This document shows, in pieces, positions 11,101-24,568 of a DNA stretch of 64,000 nucleotides (position 1 is its first letter; each line of letters starts with the position of its first letter). The position numbers were made by a program, and so were the translations under genes. Under the pieces are notes generated by a model. It was not told where the DNA came from, made no database searches, and saw only the letters and a list, made by a program, of their open reading frames with translations. The stretch is taken from positions 62,001-126,000 of the forward strand of contig NW_027442067.1 in NCBI RefSeq assembly GCF_048569485.1, written 5' to 3'. The stretch comes from Anomaloglossus baeobatrachus (Eukaryota > Chordata > Amphibia > Anura > Aromobatidae).

Positions 11101-12490
11101 CTTCTTAACCCAGTTTCCAAAAGCAGAACTCAATTCACCTGATTCATATTAGCCCGATTTAATGAATTGGAAGAAAGCATACGTCTTCATATGCACCTCA
11201 ATTTGGCCCATTCACTTTTCACACTTCCTCCTTTTGTTTTTTATCTTTCACACTTTTGACTTTCTTTATTCATCCAAATAGCAAACTCATCACCACTCAA
11301 CCTGACCAACTCGGCTATGTCCCCGTGCTGCAGTTCTCTGTCTTATCTAGATCATTTGCAATTGAATGGAATAGATCCCTTTTGGACAAAGTGGATTCAC
11401 CTGCTGCTGCAGTGACCACAGGTGTGATAACATCTAGAATTGGCATCTGGTGCGATCTCTCCGCTTCCACTCCAAAGAAAGTTACCTGTTTATTCCTATC
11501 ATGCATTGGTTTTTGGGGTTTTCTTTGAGTAATGATGATCTCTTTAGTAGTCTGTTGGCGCCCTCTCCTGGAGGAATAGTTTGCTTGCTCTTGGACATTC
11601 TAAAAGAGAGGTCATGATAGACATTGAGCTTCTGAGCTCAATTGGGGACAGTCATGGGTGATGAATGTTTGCAACCTACTGCGAAGCCTCATACCGCAAT
11701 ATAAGGAACGTCAAATACTAAGAAAGGGCGGCCTATGAAAGAATTACTACTTTCAATAAGTACACTTAAACGGCTAATTGGGAATAGAAAAACTGTAAAA
11801 AGCCCTCTGAGAAAGCCCCCCTCTAACCTTTGATAGTAAGCTTTTCTGTAGTCTGCCTGTTGATGTATTTTCCGTTTGAACTGTGCACAACATGAAGAGA
11901 CGGAACACTGGCGGCTTGTCACAATGCCCCCCGATGACATCACAATAGCGCTGCTGCCTAGAAAACAAGCTGCGCAGAAGAAGTTGTTCTTTGGGTGGGA
12001 GGGTGGGCTAGTGGAAGGAGGGGGCAATCTCTTTTTTTCCCGGGTGGTAGGGGGATGACAGGAGAAGGGAAGCGGGTGGTGAGAAAGGTACAGAGGGCAG
12101 GGTTTGGGGGCTGGGAAGGAAAGGGAAAAGATTAGGGTTTGGGGATGATGAAAGGGCTTTCTACGGGTAAGGATGGCAAAGGGTGGCAGTGACGGAAAGT
12201 CAGGCAACCTGTCCTGTCCGTCTTTTTGTATCGTGAATTGGAAAGACTGCAAGGGGGAGGGGAGTTGCTTGCGCCCTAAAGGAGGAGTTATTCAGATTCA
12301 TTGCAGTGGGCGGCGGCTGCAAAACGCACCATTCTTCTTGTTTTGGCTCTGCAAAGCAGCCTTTTCAAGGGTTGGCTTGGGTGACAAAATGTCTTGTGTA
12401 GGCGTGGGTTTGTCTCCCTCTCGCTCTCTCTCCCTAAGATGTGTCCGGCATAGGCCAGGGTGCCACTCGAGGCCCAAACCAATTCTGGTT

Positions 12491-12678
12491 ATCGCTTCTC
12501 GGCCTTTTGGCTAAGATCAAGTGTAGTATCTGTTCTTATCAGTTTAATATCTGATACGTCCCCTATCTGGGGACCATATATTAAATGGATTTTTAGAACA
12601 GGGAGATGGAAAAAGAGCTTGCTCTGTCCACTCCACGCATTGACCTGGTATTGCAGTACCTCCAGGAACGGTGCACCC
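12491..12678 (+). ncRNA. RNU2: U2 snRNA, copy 8 (intact)
   Basis: No difference from copy 1 seen. First of three consecutive intact units. Confidence 0.97.
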
Positions 12679-14068
12679 CTTCTTAACCCAGTTTCCAAAA
12701 GCAGAACTCAATTCACCTGATTCATATTAGCCCGATTTAATGAATTGGAAGAAAGCATACGTCTTCATATGCACCTCAATTTGGCCCATTCACTTTTCAC
12801 ACTTCCTCCTTTTGTTTTTTATCTTTCACACTTTTGACTTTCTTTATTCATCCAAATAGCAAACTCATCACCACTCAACCTGACCAACTCGGCTATGTCC
12901 CCGTGCTGCAGTTCTCTGTCTTATCTAGATCATTTGCAATTGAATGGAATAGATCCCTTTTGGACAAAGTGGATTCACCTGCTGCTGCAGTGACCACAGG
13001 TGTGATAACATCTAGAATTGGCATCTGGTGCGATCTCTCCGCTTCCACTCCAAAGAAAGTTACCTGTTTATTCCTATCATGCATTGGTTTTTGGGGTTTT
13101 CTTTGAGTAATGATGATCTCTTTAGTAGTCTGTTGGCGCCCTCTCCTGGAGGAATAGTTTGCTTGCTCTTGGACATTCTAAAAGAGAGGTCATGATAGAC
13201 ATTGAGCTTCTGAGCTCAATTGGGGACAGTCATGGGTGATGAATGTTTGCAACCTACTGCGAAGCCTCATACCGCAATATAAGGAACGTCAAATACTAAG
13301 AAAGGGCGGCCTATGAAAGAATTACTACTTTCAATAAGTACACTTAAACGGCTAATTGGGAATAGAAAAACTGTAAAAAGCCCTCTGAGAAAGCCCCCCT
13401 CTAACCTTTGATAGTAAGCTTTTCTGTAGTCTGCCTGTTGATGTATTTTCCGTTTGAACTGTGCACAACATGAAGAGACGGAACACTGGCGGCTTGTCAC
13501 AATGCCCCCCGATGACATCACAATAGCGCTGCTGCCTAGAAAACAAGCTGCGCAGAAGAAGTTGTTCTTTGGGTGGGAGGGTGGGCTAGTGGAAGGAGGG
13601 GGCAATCTCTTTTTTTCCCGGGTGGTAGGGGGATGACAGGAGAAGGGAAGCGGGTGGTGAGAAAGGTACAGAGGGCAGGGTTTGGGGGCTGGGAAGGAAA
13701 GGGAAAAGATTAGGGTTTGGGGATGATGAAAGGGCTTTCTACGGGTAAGGATGGCAAAGGGTGGCAGTGACGGAAAGTCAGGCAACCTGTCCTGTCCGTC
13801 TTTTTGTATCGTGAATTGGAAAGACTGCAAGGGGGAGGGGAGTTGCTTGCGCCCTAAAGGAGGAGTTATTCAGATTCATTGCAGTGGGCGGCGGCTGCAA
13901 AACGCACCATTCTTCTTGTTTTGGCTCTGCAAAGCAGCCTTTTCAAGGGTTGGCTTGGGTGACAAAATGTCTTGTGTAGGCGTGGGTTTGTCTCCCTCTC
14001 GCTCTCTCTCCCTAAGATGTGTCCGGCATAGGCCAGGGTGCCACTCGAGGCCCAAACCAATTCTGGTT

Positions 14069-14256
14069 ATCGCTTCTCGGCCTTTTGGCTAAGATCAAGT
14101 GTAGTATCTGTTCTTATCAGTTTAATATCTGATACGTCCCCTATCTGGGGACCATATATTAAATGGATTTTTAGAACAGGGAGATGGAAAAAGAGCTTGC
14201 TCTGTCCACTCCACGCATTGACCTGGTATTGCAGTACCTCCAGGAACGGTGCACCC
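14069..14256 (+). ncRNA. RNU2: U2 snRNA, copy 9 (intact)
   Basis: No difference from copy 1 seen. Confidence 0.97.
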
Positions 14257-15646
14257 CTTCTTAACCCAGTTTCCAAAAGCAGAACTCAATTCACCTGATT
14301 CATATTAGCCCGATTTAATGAATTGGAAGAAAGCATACGTCTTCATATGCACCTCAATTTGGCCCATTCACTTTTCACACTTCCTCCTTTTGTTTTTTAT
14401 CTTTCACACTTTTGACTTTCTTTATTCATCCAAATAGCAAACTCATCACCACTCAACCTGACCAACTCGGCTATGTCCCCGTGCTGCAGTTCTCTGTCTT
14501 ATCTAGATCATTTGCAATTGAATGGAATAGATCCCTTTTGGACAAAGTGGATTCACCTGCTGCTGCAGTGACCACAGGTGTGATAACATCTAGAATTGGC
14601 ATCTGGTGCGATCTCTCCGCTTCCACTCCAAAGAAAGTTACCTGTTTATTCCTATCATGCATTGGTTTTTGGGGTTTTCTTTGAGTAATGATGATCTCTT
14701 TAGTAGTCTGTTGGCGCCCTCTCCTGGAGGAATAGTTTGCTTGCTCTTGGACATTCTAAAAGAGAGGTCATGATAGACATTGAGCTTCTGAGCTCAATTG
14801 GGGACAGTCATGGGTGATGAATGTTTGCAACCTACTGCGAAGCCTCATACCGCAATATAAGGAACGTCAAATACTAAGAAAGGGCGGCCTATGAAAGAAT
14901 TACTACTTTCAATAAGTACACTTAAACGGCTAATTGGGAATAGAAAAACTGTAAAAAGCCCTCTGAGAAAGCCCCCCTCTAACCTTTGATAGTAAGCTTT
15001 TCTGTAGTCTGCCTGTTGATGTATTTTCCGTTTGAACTGTGCACAACATGAAGAGACGGAACACTGGCGGCTTGTCACAATGCCCCCCGATGACATCACA
15101 ATAGCGCTGCTGCCTAGAAAACAAGCTGCGCAGAAGAAGTTGTTCTTTGGGTGGGAGGGTGGGCTAGTGGAAGGAGGGGGCAATCTCTTTTTTTCCCGGG
15201 TGGTAGGGGGATGACAGGAGAAGGGAAGCGGGTGGTGAGAAAGGTACAGAGGGCAGGGTTTGGGGGCTGGGAAGGAAAGGGAAAAGATTAGGGTTTGGGG
15301 ATGATGAAAGGGCTTTCTACGGGTAAGGATGGCAAAGGGTGGCAGTGACGGAAAGTCAGGCAACCTGTCCTGTCCGTCTTTTTGTATCGTGAATTGGAAA
15401 GACTGCAAGGGGGAGGGGAGTTGCTTGCGCCCTAAAGGAGGAGTTATTCAGATTCATTGCAGTGGGCGGCGGCTGCAAAACGCACCATTCTTCTTGTTTT
15501 GGCTCTGCAAAGCAGCCTTTTCAAGGGTTGGCTTGGGTGACAAAATGTCTTGTGTAGGCGTGGGTTTGTCTCCCTCTCGCTCTCTCTCCCTAAGATGTGT
15601 CCGGCATAGGCCAGGGTGCCACTCGAGGCCCAAACCAATTCTGGTT

Positions 15647-15834
15647 ATCGCTTCTCGGCCTTTTGGCTAAGATCAAGTGTAGTATCTGTTCTTATCAGTT
15701 TAATATCTGATACGTCCCCTATCTGGGGACCATATATTAAATGGATTTTTAGAACAGGGAGATGGAAAAAGAGCTTGCTCTGTCCACTCCACGCATTGAC
15801 CTGGTATTGCAGTACCTCCAGGAACGGTGCACCC
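15647..15834 (+). ncRNA. RNU2: U2 snRNA, copy 10 (intact)
   Basis: No difference from copy 1 seen. Confidence 0.97.
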
Positions 15835-17264
15835 CTTCTTAACCCAGTTTCCAAAAGCAGAACTCAATTCACCTGATTCATATTAGCCCGATTTAATGAA
15901 TTGGAAGAAAGCATACGTCTTCATATGCACCTCAATTTGGCCCATTCACTTTTCACACTTCCTCCTTTTGTTTTTTATCTTTCACACTTTTGACTTTCTT
16001 TATTCATCCAAATAGCAAACTCATCACCACTCAACCTGACCAACTCGGCTATGTCCCCGTGCTGCAGTTCTCTGTCTTATCTAGATCATTTGCAATTGAA
16101 TGGAATAGATCCCTTTTGGACAAAGTGGATTCACCTGCTGCTGCAGTGACCACAGGTGTGATAACATCTAGAATTGGCATCTGGTGCGATCTCTCCGCTT
16201 CCACTCCAAAGAAAGTTACCTGTTTATTCCTATCATGCATTGGTTTTTGGGGTTTTCTTTGAGTAATGATGATCTCTTTAGTAGTCTGTTGGCGCCCTCT
16301 CCTGGAGGAATAGTTTGCTTGCTCTTGGACATTCTAAAAGAGAGGTCATGATAGACATTGAGCTTCTGAGCTCAATTGGGGACAGTCATGGGTGATGAAT
16401 GTTTGCAACCTACTGCGAAGCCTCATACCGCAATATAAGGAACGTCAAATACTAAGAAAGGGCGGCCTATGAAAGAATTACTACTTTCAATAAGTACACT
16501 TAAACGGCTAATTGGGAATAGAAAAACTGTAAAAAGCCCTCTGAGAAAGCCCCCCTCTAACCTTTGATAGTAAGCTTTTCTGTAGTCTGCCTGTTGATGT
16601 ATTTTCCGTTTGAACTGTGCACAACATGAAGAGACGGAACACTGGCGGCTTGTCACAATGCCCCCCGATGACATCACAATAGCGCTGCTGCCTAGAAAAC
16701 AAGCTGCGCAGAAGAAGTTGTTCTTTGGGTGGGAGGGTGGGCTAGTGGAAGGAGGGGGCAATCTCTTTTTTTCCCGGGTGGTAGGGGGATGACAGGAGAA
16801 GGGAAGCGGGTGGTGAGAAAGGTACAGAGGGCAGGGTTTGGGGGCTGGGAAGGAAAGGGAAAAGATTAGGGTTTGGGGATGATGAAAGGGCTTTCTACGG
16901 GTAAGGATGGCAAAGGGTGGCAGTGACGGAAAGTCAGGCAACCTGTCCTGTCCGTCTTTTTGTATCGTGAATTGGAAAGACTGCAAGGGGGAGGGGAGTT
17001 GCTTGCGCCCTAAAGGAGGAGTTATTCAGATTCATTGCAGTGGGCGGCGGCTGCAAAACGCACCATTCTTCTTGTTTTGGCTCTGCAAAGCAGCCTTTTC
17101 AAGGGTTGGCTTGGGTGACAAAATGTCTTGTGTAGGCGTGGGTTTGTCTCCCTCTCGCTCTCTCTCCCTAAGATGTGTCCGGCATAGGCCAGGGTGCCAC
17201 TCGAGGCCCAAACCAATTCTGGTTATCGCTTCTCGGCCTTTTGGCTAAGATCAAGTGTAGTATC

Positions 17265-18105
17265 GTTCGAAAAGGTGGTTTAAGGCTCCGGCCACCTTAG
17301 TACAATGATGCAATGCACACTGGAAGGTTGCGCTTGTTAGTACTTTGGGAGGATAGTATATCCATCTAGAGGAAACCAGGGCCCTACCAGGATCGAGGCT
17401 ATTAGACTGAGTAAGTGTGGGGGCTATGGTGCAATGTGCCCCAGGATTGACGACCCTGGAGTGAGTCTGAGCTTGCTGGCTTTGGACCCCGGCAAGCCTT
17501 GGGCTCTGTAGCACACCGTACCTTGCCCTTTCATACTTTCTGAGCATATTGCTCTATCCCGGCCTTCTGGCTAGGAAGGGAAATTTTTATAATCATGGTC
17601 GGAGGTCCGTTCAGCTTTGGGCTGAGAAACCAACACCCGGTTGGAGGTCCGGGTCAGCTTCGGCTGAGAAACCAACACCCGGTTGGAGGTCCGGGTCAGC
17701 TTCGGCTGAGAAACCAACACCTGGTTGGAGGTCCGGGTCAGCTTCGGCTGAGAAACCAACACCCGGTTGGAGGTCCGGTTAGCCTTGGGCTGAGAAACCA
17801 ACACCGGTTGACGGTCCGGGCAGTTTTGGCTGCGAAACCAACAACTAGTAGCTCTCTACTCCACTTGGGTAAGATGCCTGGGTGGACGCTGGGAGCAACG
17901 ACAAGGCTCAACCAGGCTTCGGCTTGGGGGAGCACCGAAGATCCCTGACCCTTGCTGTGGCCTTCTGGCTCGGAGGGACGGGGTTGATTTTTGGGGACCC
18001 TCTCCTCACGGAGGGGTCCACACGAATCCTAGCCTTTGCACTGTTTTTGGTGTGACTTCGGTCATGCATTTTTTGCGGTGCTTTGGAAAGCTTCATTAAA
18101 TCAAA
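17265..18105 (+). mobile_element. U2-inserted structured non-coding retroposon, subtype A2
   Basis: An 841-bp relative of the A1 element. It starts GTTCGAAAAGGTGG, and a 7-bp perfect stem AAGGTGG/CCACCTT follows at once (about 17270-17308). It carries one more 42-bp repeat than A1 (17597-17842) and has scattered substitutions from end to end. The 3' tail ATTAAATCAAA is the same. Shared 5' and 3' ends between A1 and A2 despite sequence divergence suggest that this is the full length of the element. Confidence 0.8.
17597..17842 (+). repeat. 42-bp tandem repeat inside A2 element
   Basis: Five to six units including degenerate edges. The third unit has a private CACCTGG, and the last hairpin reads GCAGTTTTGGCTGC, where the other copies have TTTCGG. 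Confidence 0.9.
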
Positions 18106-19646
18106 ATCTGTTCTTATCAGTTTAATATCTGATACGTCCCCTATCTGGGGACCATATATTAAATGGATTTTTAGAACAGGGAGATGGAAAAAGAGCTTGC
18201 TCTGTCCACTCCACGCATTGACCTGGTATTGCAGTACCTCCAGGAACGGTGCACCCCTTCTTAACCCAGTTTCCAAAAGCAGAACTCAATTCACCTGATT
18301 CATATTAGCCCGATTTAATGAATTGGAAGAAAGCATACGTCTTCATATGCACCTCAATTTGGCTCATTCACTTTTCACACTTCCTCCTTTTGTTTTTTAT
18401 CTTTCACACTTTTGACTTTCTTTATTCATCCAAATAGCAAACTCATCACCACTCAACCTGACCAACTCGGCTATGTCCCCGTGCTGCAGTTCTCTGTCTT
18501 ATCTAGATCATTTGCAATTGAATGGAATAGATCCCTTTTGGACAAAGTGGATTCACCTGCTGCTGCAGTGACCACAGGTGTGATAACATCTAGAATTGGC
18601 ATCTGGTGCGATCTCTCCGCTTCCACTCCAAAGAAAGTTACCTGTTTATTCCTATCATGCATTGGTTTTTGGGGTTTTCTTTGAGTAATGATGATCTCTT
18701 TAGTAGTCTGTTGGCGCCCTCTCCTGGAGGAATAGTTTGCTTGCTCTTGGACATTCTAAAAGAGAGGTCATGATAGACATTGAGCTTCTGAGCTCAATTG
18801 GGGACAGTCATGGGTGATGAATGTTTGCAACCTACTGCGAAGCCTCATACCGCAATATAAGGAACGTCAAATACTAAGAAAGGGCGGCCTATGAAAGAAT
18901 TACTACTTTCAATAAGTACACTTAAACGGCTAATTGGGAATAGAAAAACTGTAAAAAGCCCTCTGAGAAAGCCCCCCTCTAACCTTTGATAGTAAGCTTT
19001 TCTGTAGTCTGCCTGTTGATGTATTTTCCGTTTGAACTGTGCACAACATGAAGAGACGGAACACTGGCGGCTTGTCACAATGCCCCCCGATGACATCACA
19101 ATAGCGCTGCTGCCTAGAAAACAAGCTGCGCAGAAGAAGTTGTTCTTTGGGTGGGAGGGTGGGCTAGTGGAAGGAGGGGGCAATCTCTTTTTTTCCCGGG
19201 TGGTAGGGGGATGACAGGAGAAGGGAAGCGGGTGGTGAGAAAGGTACAGAGGGCAGGGTTTGGGGGCTGGGAAGGAAAGGGAAAAGATTAGGGTTTGGGG
19301 ATGATGAAAGGGCTTTCTACGGGTAAGGATGGCAAAGGGTGGCAGTGACGGAAAGTCAGGCAACCTGTCCTGTCCGTCTTTTTGTATCGTGAATTGGAAA
19401 GACTGCAAGGGGGAGGGGAGTTGCTTGCGCCCTAAAGGAGGAGTTATTCAGATTCATTGCAGTGGGCGGCGGCTGCAAAACGCACCATTCTTCTTGTTTT
19501 GGCTCTGCAAAGCAGCCTTTTCAAGGGTTGGCTTGGGTGACAAAATGTCTTGTGTAGGCGTGGGTTTGTCTCCCTCTCGCTCTCTCTCCCTAAGATGTGT
19601 CCGGCATAGGCCAGGGTGCCACTCGAGGCCCAAACCAATTCTGGTT

Positions 19647-19834
19647 ATCGCTTCTCGGCCTTTTGGCTAAGATCAAGTGTAGTATCTGTTCTTATCAGTT
19701 TAATATCTGATACGTCCCCTATCTGGGGACCATATATTAAATGGATTTTTAGAACAGGGAGATGGAAAAAGAGCTTGCTCTGTCCACTCCACGCATTGAC
19801 CTGGTATTGCAGTACCTCCAGGAACGGTGCACCC
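19647..19834 (+). ncRNA. RNU2: U2 snRNA, copy 12 (intact)
   Basis: No difference from copy 1 seen. First of eight consecutive intact units (19.6-30.9 kb), the longest clean run in the window. Confidence 0.97.
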
Positions 19835-21224
19835 CTTCTTAACCCAGTTTCCAAAAGCAGAACTCAATTCACCTGATTCATATTAGCCCGATTTAATGAA
19901 TTGGAAGAAAGCATACGTCTTCATATGCACCTCAATTTGGCCCATTCACTTTTCACACTTCCTCCTTTTGTTTTTTATCTTTCACACTTTTGACTTTCTT
20001 TATTCATCCAAATAGCAAACTCATCACCACTCAACCTGACCAACTCGGCTATGTCCCCGTGCTGCAGTTCTCTGTCTTATCTAGATCATTTGCAATTGAA
20101 TGGAATAGATCCCTTTTGGACAAAGTGGATTCACCTGCTGCTGCAGTGACCACAGGTGTGATAACATCTAGAATTGGCATCTGGTGCGATCTCTCCGCTT
20201 CCACTCCAAAGAAAGTTACCTGTTTATTCCTATCATGCATTGGTTTTTGGGGTTTTCTTTGAGTAATGATGATCTCTTTAGTAGTCTGTTGGCGCCCTCT
20301 CCTGGAGGAATAGTTTGCTTGCTCTTGGACATTCTAAAAGAGAGGTCATGATAGACATTGAGCTTCTGAGCTCAATTGGGGACAGTCATGGGTGATGAAT
20401 GTTTGCAACCTACTGCGAAGCCTCATACCGCAATATAAGGAACGTCAAATACTAAGAAAGGGCGGCCTATGAAAGAATTACTACTTTCAATAAGTACACT
20501 TAAACGGCTAATTGGGAATAGAAAAACTGTAAAAAGCCCTCTGAGAAAGCCCCCCTCTAACCTTTGATAGTAAGCTTTTCTGTAGTCTGCCTGTTGATGT
20601 ATTTTCCGTTTGAACTGTGCACAACATGAAGAGACGGAACACTGGCGGCTTGTCACAATGCCCCCCGATGACATCACAATAGCGCTGCTGCCTAGAAAAC
20701 AAGCTGCGCAGAAGAAGTTGTTCTTTGGGTGGGAGGGTGGGCTAGTGGAAGGAGGGGGCAATCTCTTTTTTTCCCGGGTGGTAGGGGGATGACAGGAGAA
20801 GGGAAGCGGGTGGTGAGAAAGGTACAGAGGGCAGGGTTTGGGGGCTGGGAAGGAAAGGGAAAAGATTAGGGTTTGGGGATGATGAAAGGGCTTTCTACGG
20901 GTAAGGATGGCAAAGGGTGGCAGTGACGGAAAGTCAGGCAACCTGTCCTGTCCGTCTTTTTGTATCGTGAATTGGAAAGACTGCAAGGGGGAGGGGAGTT
21001 GCTTGCGCCCTAAAGGAGGAGTTATTCAGATTCATTGCAGTGGGCGGCGGCTGCAAAACGCACCATTCTTCTTGTTTTGGCTCTGCAAAGCAGCCTTTTC
21101 AAGGGTTGGCTTGGGTGACAAAATGTCTTGTGTAGGCGTGGGTTTGTCTCCCTCTCGCTCTCTCTCCCTAAGATGTGTCCGGCATAGGCCAGGGTGCCAC
21201 TCGAGGCCCAAACCAATTCTGGTT

Positions 21225-21412
21225 ATCGCTTCTCGGCCTTTTGGCTAAGATCAAGTGTAGTATCTGTTCTTATCAGTTTAATATCTGATACGTCCCCTAT
21301 CTGGGGACCATATATTAAATGGATTTTTAGAACAGGGAGATGGAAAAAGAGCTTGCTCTGTCCACTCCACGCATTGACCTGGTATTGCAGTACCTCCAGG
21401 AACGGTGCACCC
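21225..21412 (+). ncRNA. RNU2: U2 snRNA, copy 13 (intact)
   Basis: The RNA is as copy 1. The downstream spacer has a private CC-to-AA double change at 21779-21780. Confidence 0.97.
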
Positions 21413-22802
21413 CTTCTTAACCCAGTTTCCAAAAGCAGAACTCAATTCACCTGATTCATATTAGCCCGATTTAATGAATTGGAAGAAAGCATACGTCTTC
21501 ATATGCACCTCAATTTGGCCCATTCACTTTTCACACTTCCTCCTTTTGTTTTTTATCTTTCACACTTTTGACTTTCTTTATTCATCCAAATAGCAAACTC
21601 ATCACCACTCAACCTGACCAACTCGGCTATGTCCCCGTGCTGCAGTTCTCTGTCTTATCTAGATCATTTGCAATTGAATGGAATAGATCCCTTTTGGACA
21701 AAGTGGATTCACCTGCTGCTGCAGTGACCACAGGTGTGATAACATCTAGAATTGGCATCTGGTGCGATCTCTCCGCTTAAACTCCAAAGAAAGTTACCTG
21801 TTTATTCCTATCATGCATTGGTTTTTGGGGTTTTCTTTGAGTAATGATGATCTCTTTAGTAGTCTGTTGGCGCCCTCTCCTGGAGGAATAGTTTGCTTGC
21901 TCTTGGACATTCTAAAAGAGAGGTCATGATAGACATTGAGCTTCTGAGCTCAATTGGGGACAGTCATGGGTGATGAATGTTTGCAACCTACTGCGAAGCC
22001 TCATACCGCAATATAAGGAACGTCAAATACTAAGAAAGGGCGGCCTATGAAAGAATTACTACTTTCAATAAGTACACTTAAACGGCTAATTGGGAATAGA
22101 AAAACTGTAAAAAGCCCTCTGAGAAAGCCCCCCTCTAACCTTTGATAGTAAGCTTTTCTGTAGTCTGCCTGTTGATGTATTTTCCGTTTGAACTGTGCAC
22201 AACATGAAGAGACGGAACACTGGCGGCTTGTCACAATGCCCCCCGATGACATCACAATAGCGCTGCTGCCTAGAAAACAAGCTGCGCAGAAGAAGTTGTT
22301 CTTTGGGTGGGAGGGTGGGCTAGTGGAAGGAGGGGGCAATCTCTTTTTTTCCCGGGTGGTAGGGGGATGACAGGAGAAGGGAAGCGGGTGGTGAGAAAGG
22401 TACAGAGGGCAGGGTTTGGGGGCTGGGAAGGAAAGGGAAAAGATTAGGGTTTGGGGATGATGAAAGGGCTTTCTACGGGTAAGGATGGCAAAGGGTGGCA
22501 GTGACGGAAAGTCAGGCAACCTGTCCTGTCCGTCTTTTTGTATCGTGAATTGGAAAGACTGCAAGGGGGAGGGGAGTTGCTTGCGCCCTAAAGGAGGAGT
22601 TATTCAGATTCATTGCAGTGGGCGGCGGCTGCAAAACGCACCATTCTTCTTGTTTTGGCTCTGCAAAGCAGCCTTTTCAAGGGTTGGCTTGGGTGACAAA
22701 ATGTCTTGTGTAGGCGTGGGTTTGTCTCCCTCTCGCTCTCTCTCCCTAAGATGTGTCCGGCATAGGCCAGGGTGCCACTCGAGGCCCAAACCAATTCTGG
22801 TT

Positions 22803-22990
22803 ATCGCTTCTCGGCCTTTTGGCTAAGATCAAGTGTAGTATCTGTTCTTATCAGTTTAATATCTGATACGTCCCCTATCTGGGGACCATATATTAAATGG
22901 ATTTTTAGAACAGGGAGATGGAAAAAGAGCTTGCTCTGTCCACTCCACGCATTGACCTGGTATTGCAGTACCTCCAGGAACGGTGCACCC
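22803..22990 (+). ncRNA. RNU2: U2 snRNA, copy 14 (intact)
   Basis: No difference from copy 1 seen. Confidence 0.97.
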
Positions 22991-24380
22991 CTTCTTAACC
23001 CAGTTTCCAAAAGCAGAACTCAATTCACCTGATTCATATTAGCCCGATTTAATGAATTGGAAGAAAGCATACGTCTTCATATGCACCTCAATTTGGCCCA
23101 TTCACTTTTCACACTTCCTCCTTTTGTTTTTTATCTTTCACACTTTTGACTTTCTTTATTCATCCAAATAGCAAACTCATCACCACTCAACCTGACCAAC
23201 TCGGCTATGTCCCCGTGCTGCAGTTCTCTGTCTTATCTAGATCATTTGCAATTGAATGGAATAGATCCCTTTTGGACAAAGTGGATTCACCTGCTGCTGC
23301 AGTGACCACAGGTGTGATAACATCTAGAATTGGCATCTGGTGCGATCTCTCCGCTTCCACTCCAAAGAAAGTTACCTGTTTATTCCTATCATGCATTGGT
23401 TTTTGGGGTTTTCTTTGAGTAATGATGATCTCTTTAGTAGTCTGTTGGCGCCCTCTCCTGGAGGAATAGTTTGCTTGCTCTTGGACATTCTAAAAGAGAG
23501 GTCATGATAGACATTGAGCTTCTGAGCTCAATTGGGGACAGTCATGGGTGATGAATGTTTGCAACCTACTGCGAAGCCTCATACCGCAATATAAGGAACG
23601 TCAAATACTAAGAAAGGGCGGCCTATGAAAGAATTACTACTTTCAATAAGTACACTTAAACGGCTAATTGGGAATAGAAAAACTGTAAAAAGCCCTCTGA
23701 GAAAGCCCCCCTCTAACCTTTGATAGTAAGCTTTTCTGTAGTCTGCCTGTTGATGTATTTTCCGTTTGAACTGTGCACAACATGAAGAGACGGAACACTG
23801 GCGGCTTGTCACAATGCCCCCCGATGACATCACAATAGCGCTGCTGCCTAGAAAACAAGCTGCGCAGAAGAAGTTGTTCTTTGGGTGGGAGGGTGGGCTA
23901 GTGGAAGGAGGGGGCAATCTCTTTTTTTCCCGGGTGGTAGGGGGATGACAGGAGAAGGGAAGCGGGTGGTGAGAAAGGTACAGAGGGCAGGGTTTGGGGG
24001 CTGGGAAGGAAAGGGAAAAGATTAGGGTTTGGGGATGATGAAAGGGCTTTCTACGGGTAAGGATGGCAAAGGGTGGCAGTGACGGAAAGTCAGGCAACCT
24101 GTCCTGTCCGTCTTTTTGTATCGTGAATTGGAAAGACTGCAAGGGGGAGGGGAGTTGCTTGCGCCCTAAAGGAGGAGTTATTCAGATTCATTGCAGTGGG
24201 CGGCGGCTGCAAAACGCACCATTCTTCTTGTTTTGGCTCTGCAAAGCAGCCTTTTCAAGGGTTGGCTTGGGTGACAAAATGTCTTGTGTAGGCGTGGGTT
24301 TGTCTCCCTCTCGCTCTCTCTCCCTAAGATGTGTCCGGCATAGGCCAGGGTGCCACTCGAGGCCCAAACCAATTCTGGTT

Positions 24381-24568
24381 ATCGCTTCTCGGCCTTTTGG
24401 CTAAGATCAAGTGTAGTATCTGTTCTTATCAGTTTAATATCTGATACGTCCCCTATCTGGGGACCATATATTAAATGGATTTTTAGAACAGGGAGATGGA
24501 AAAAGAGCTTGCTCTGTCCACTCCACGCATTGACCTGGTATTGCAGTACCTCCAGGAACGGTGCACCC
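24381..24568 (+). ncRNA. RNU2: U2 snRNA, copy 15 (intact)
   Basis: No difference from copy 1 seen. Confidence 0.97.

Larger units (their letters stand above)
17225..18256 (+). pseudogene. U2 snRNA, copy 11, interrupted by A2 element
   Basis: RNA positions 1-40 (17225-17264) lie left of the element. U2 resumes at position 38 (18106-18256), giving a 3-bp target duplication ATC. The spacer after it has a private C-to-T at 18364. Confidence 0.95.
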
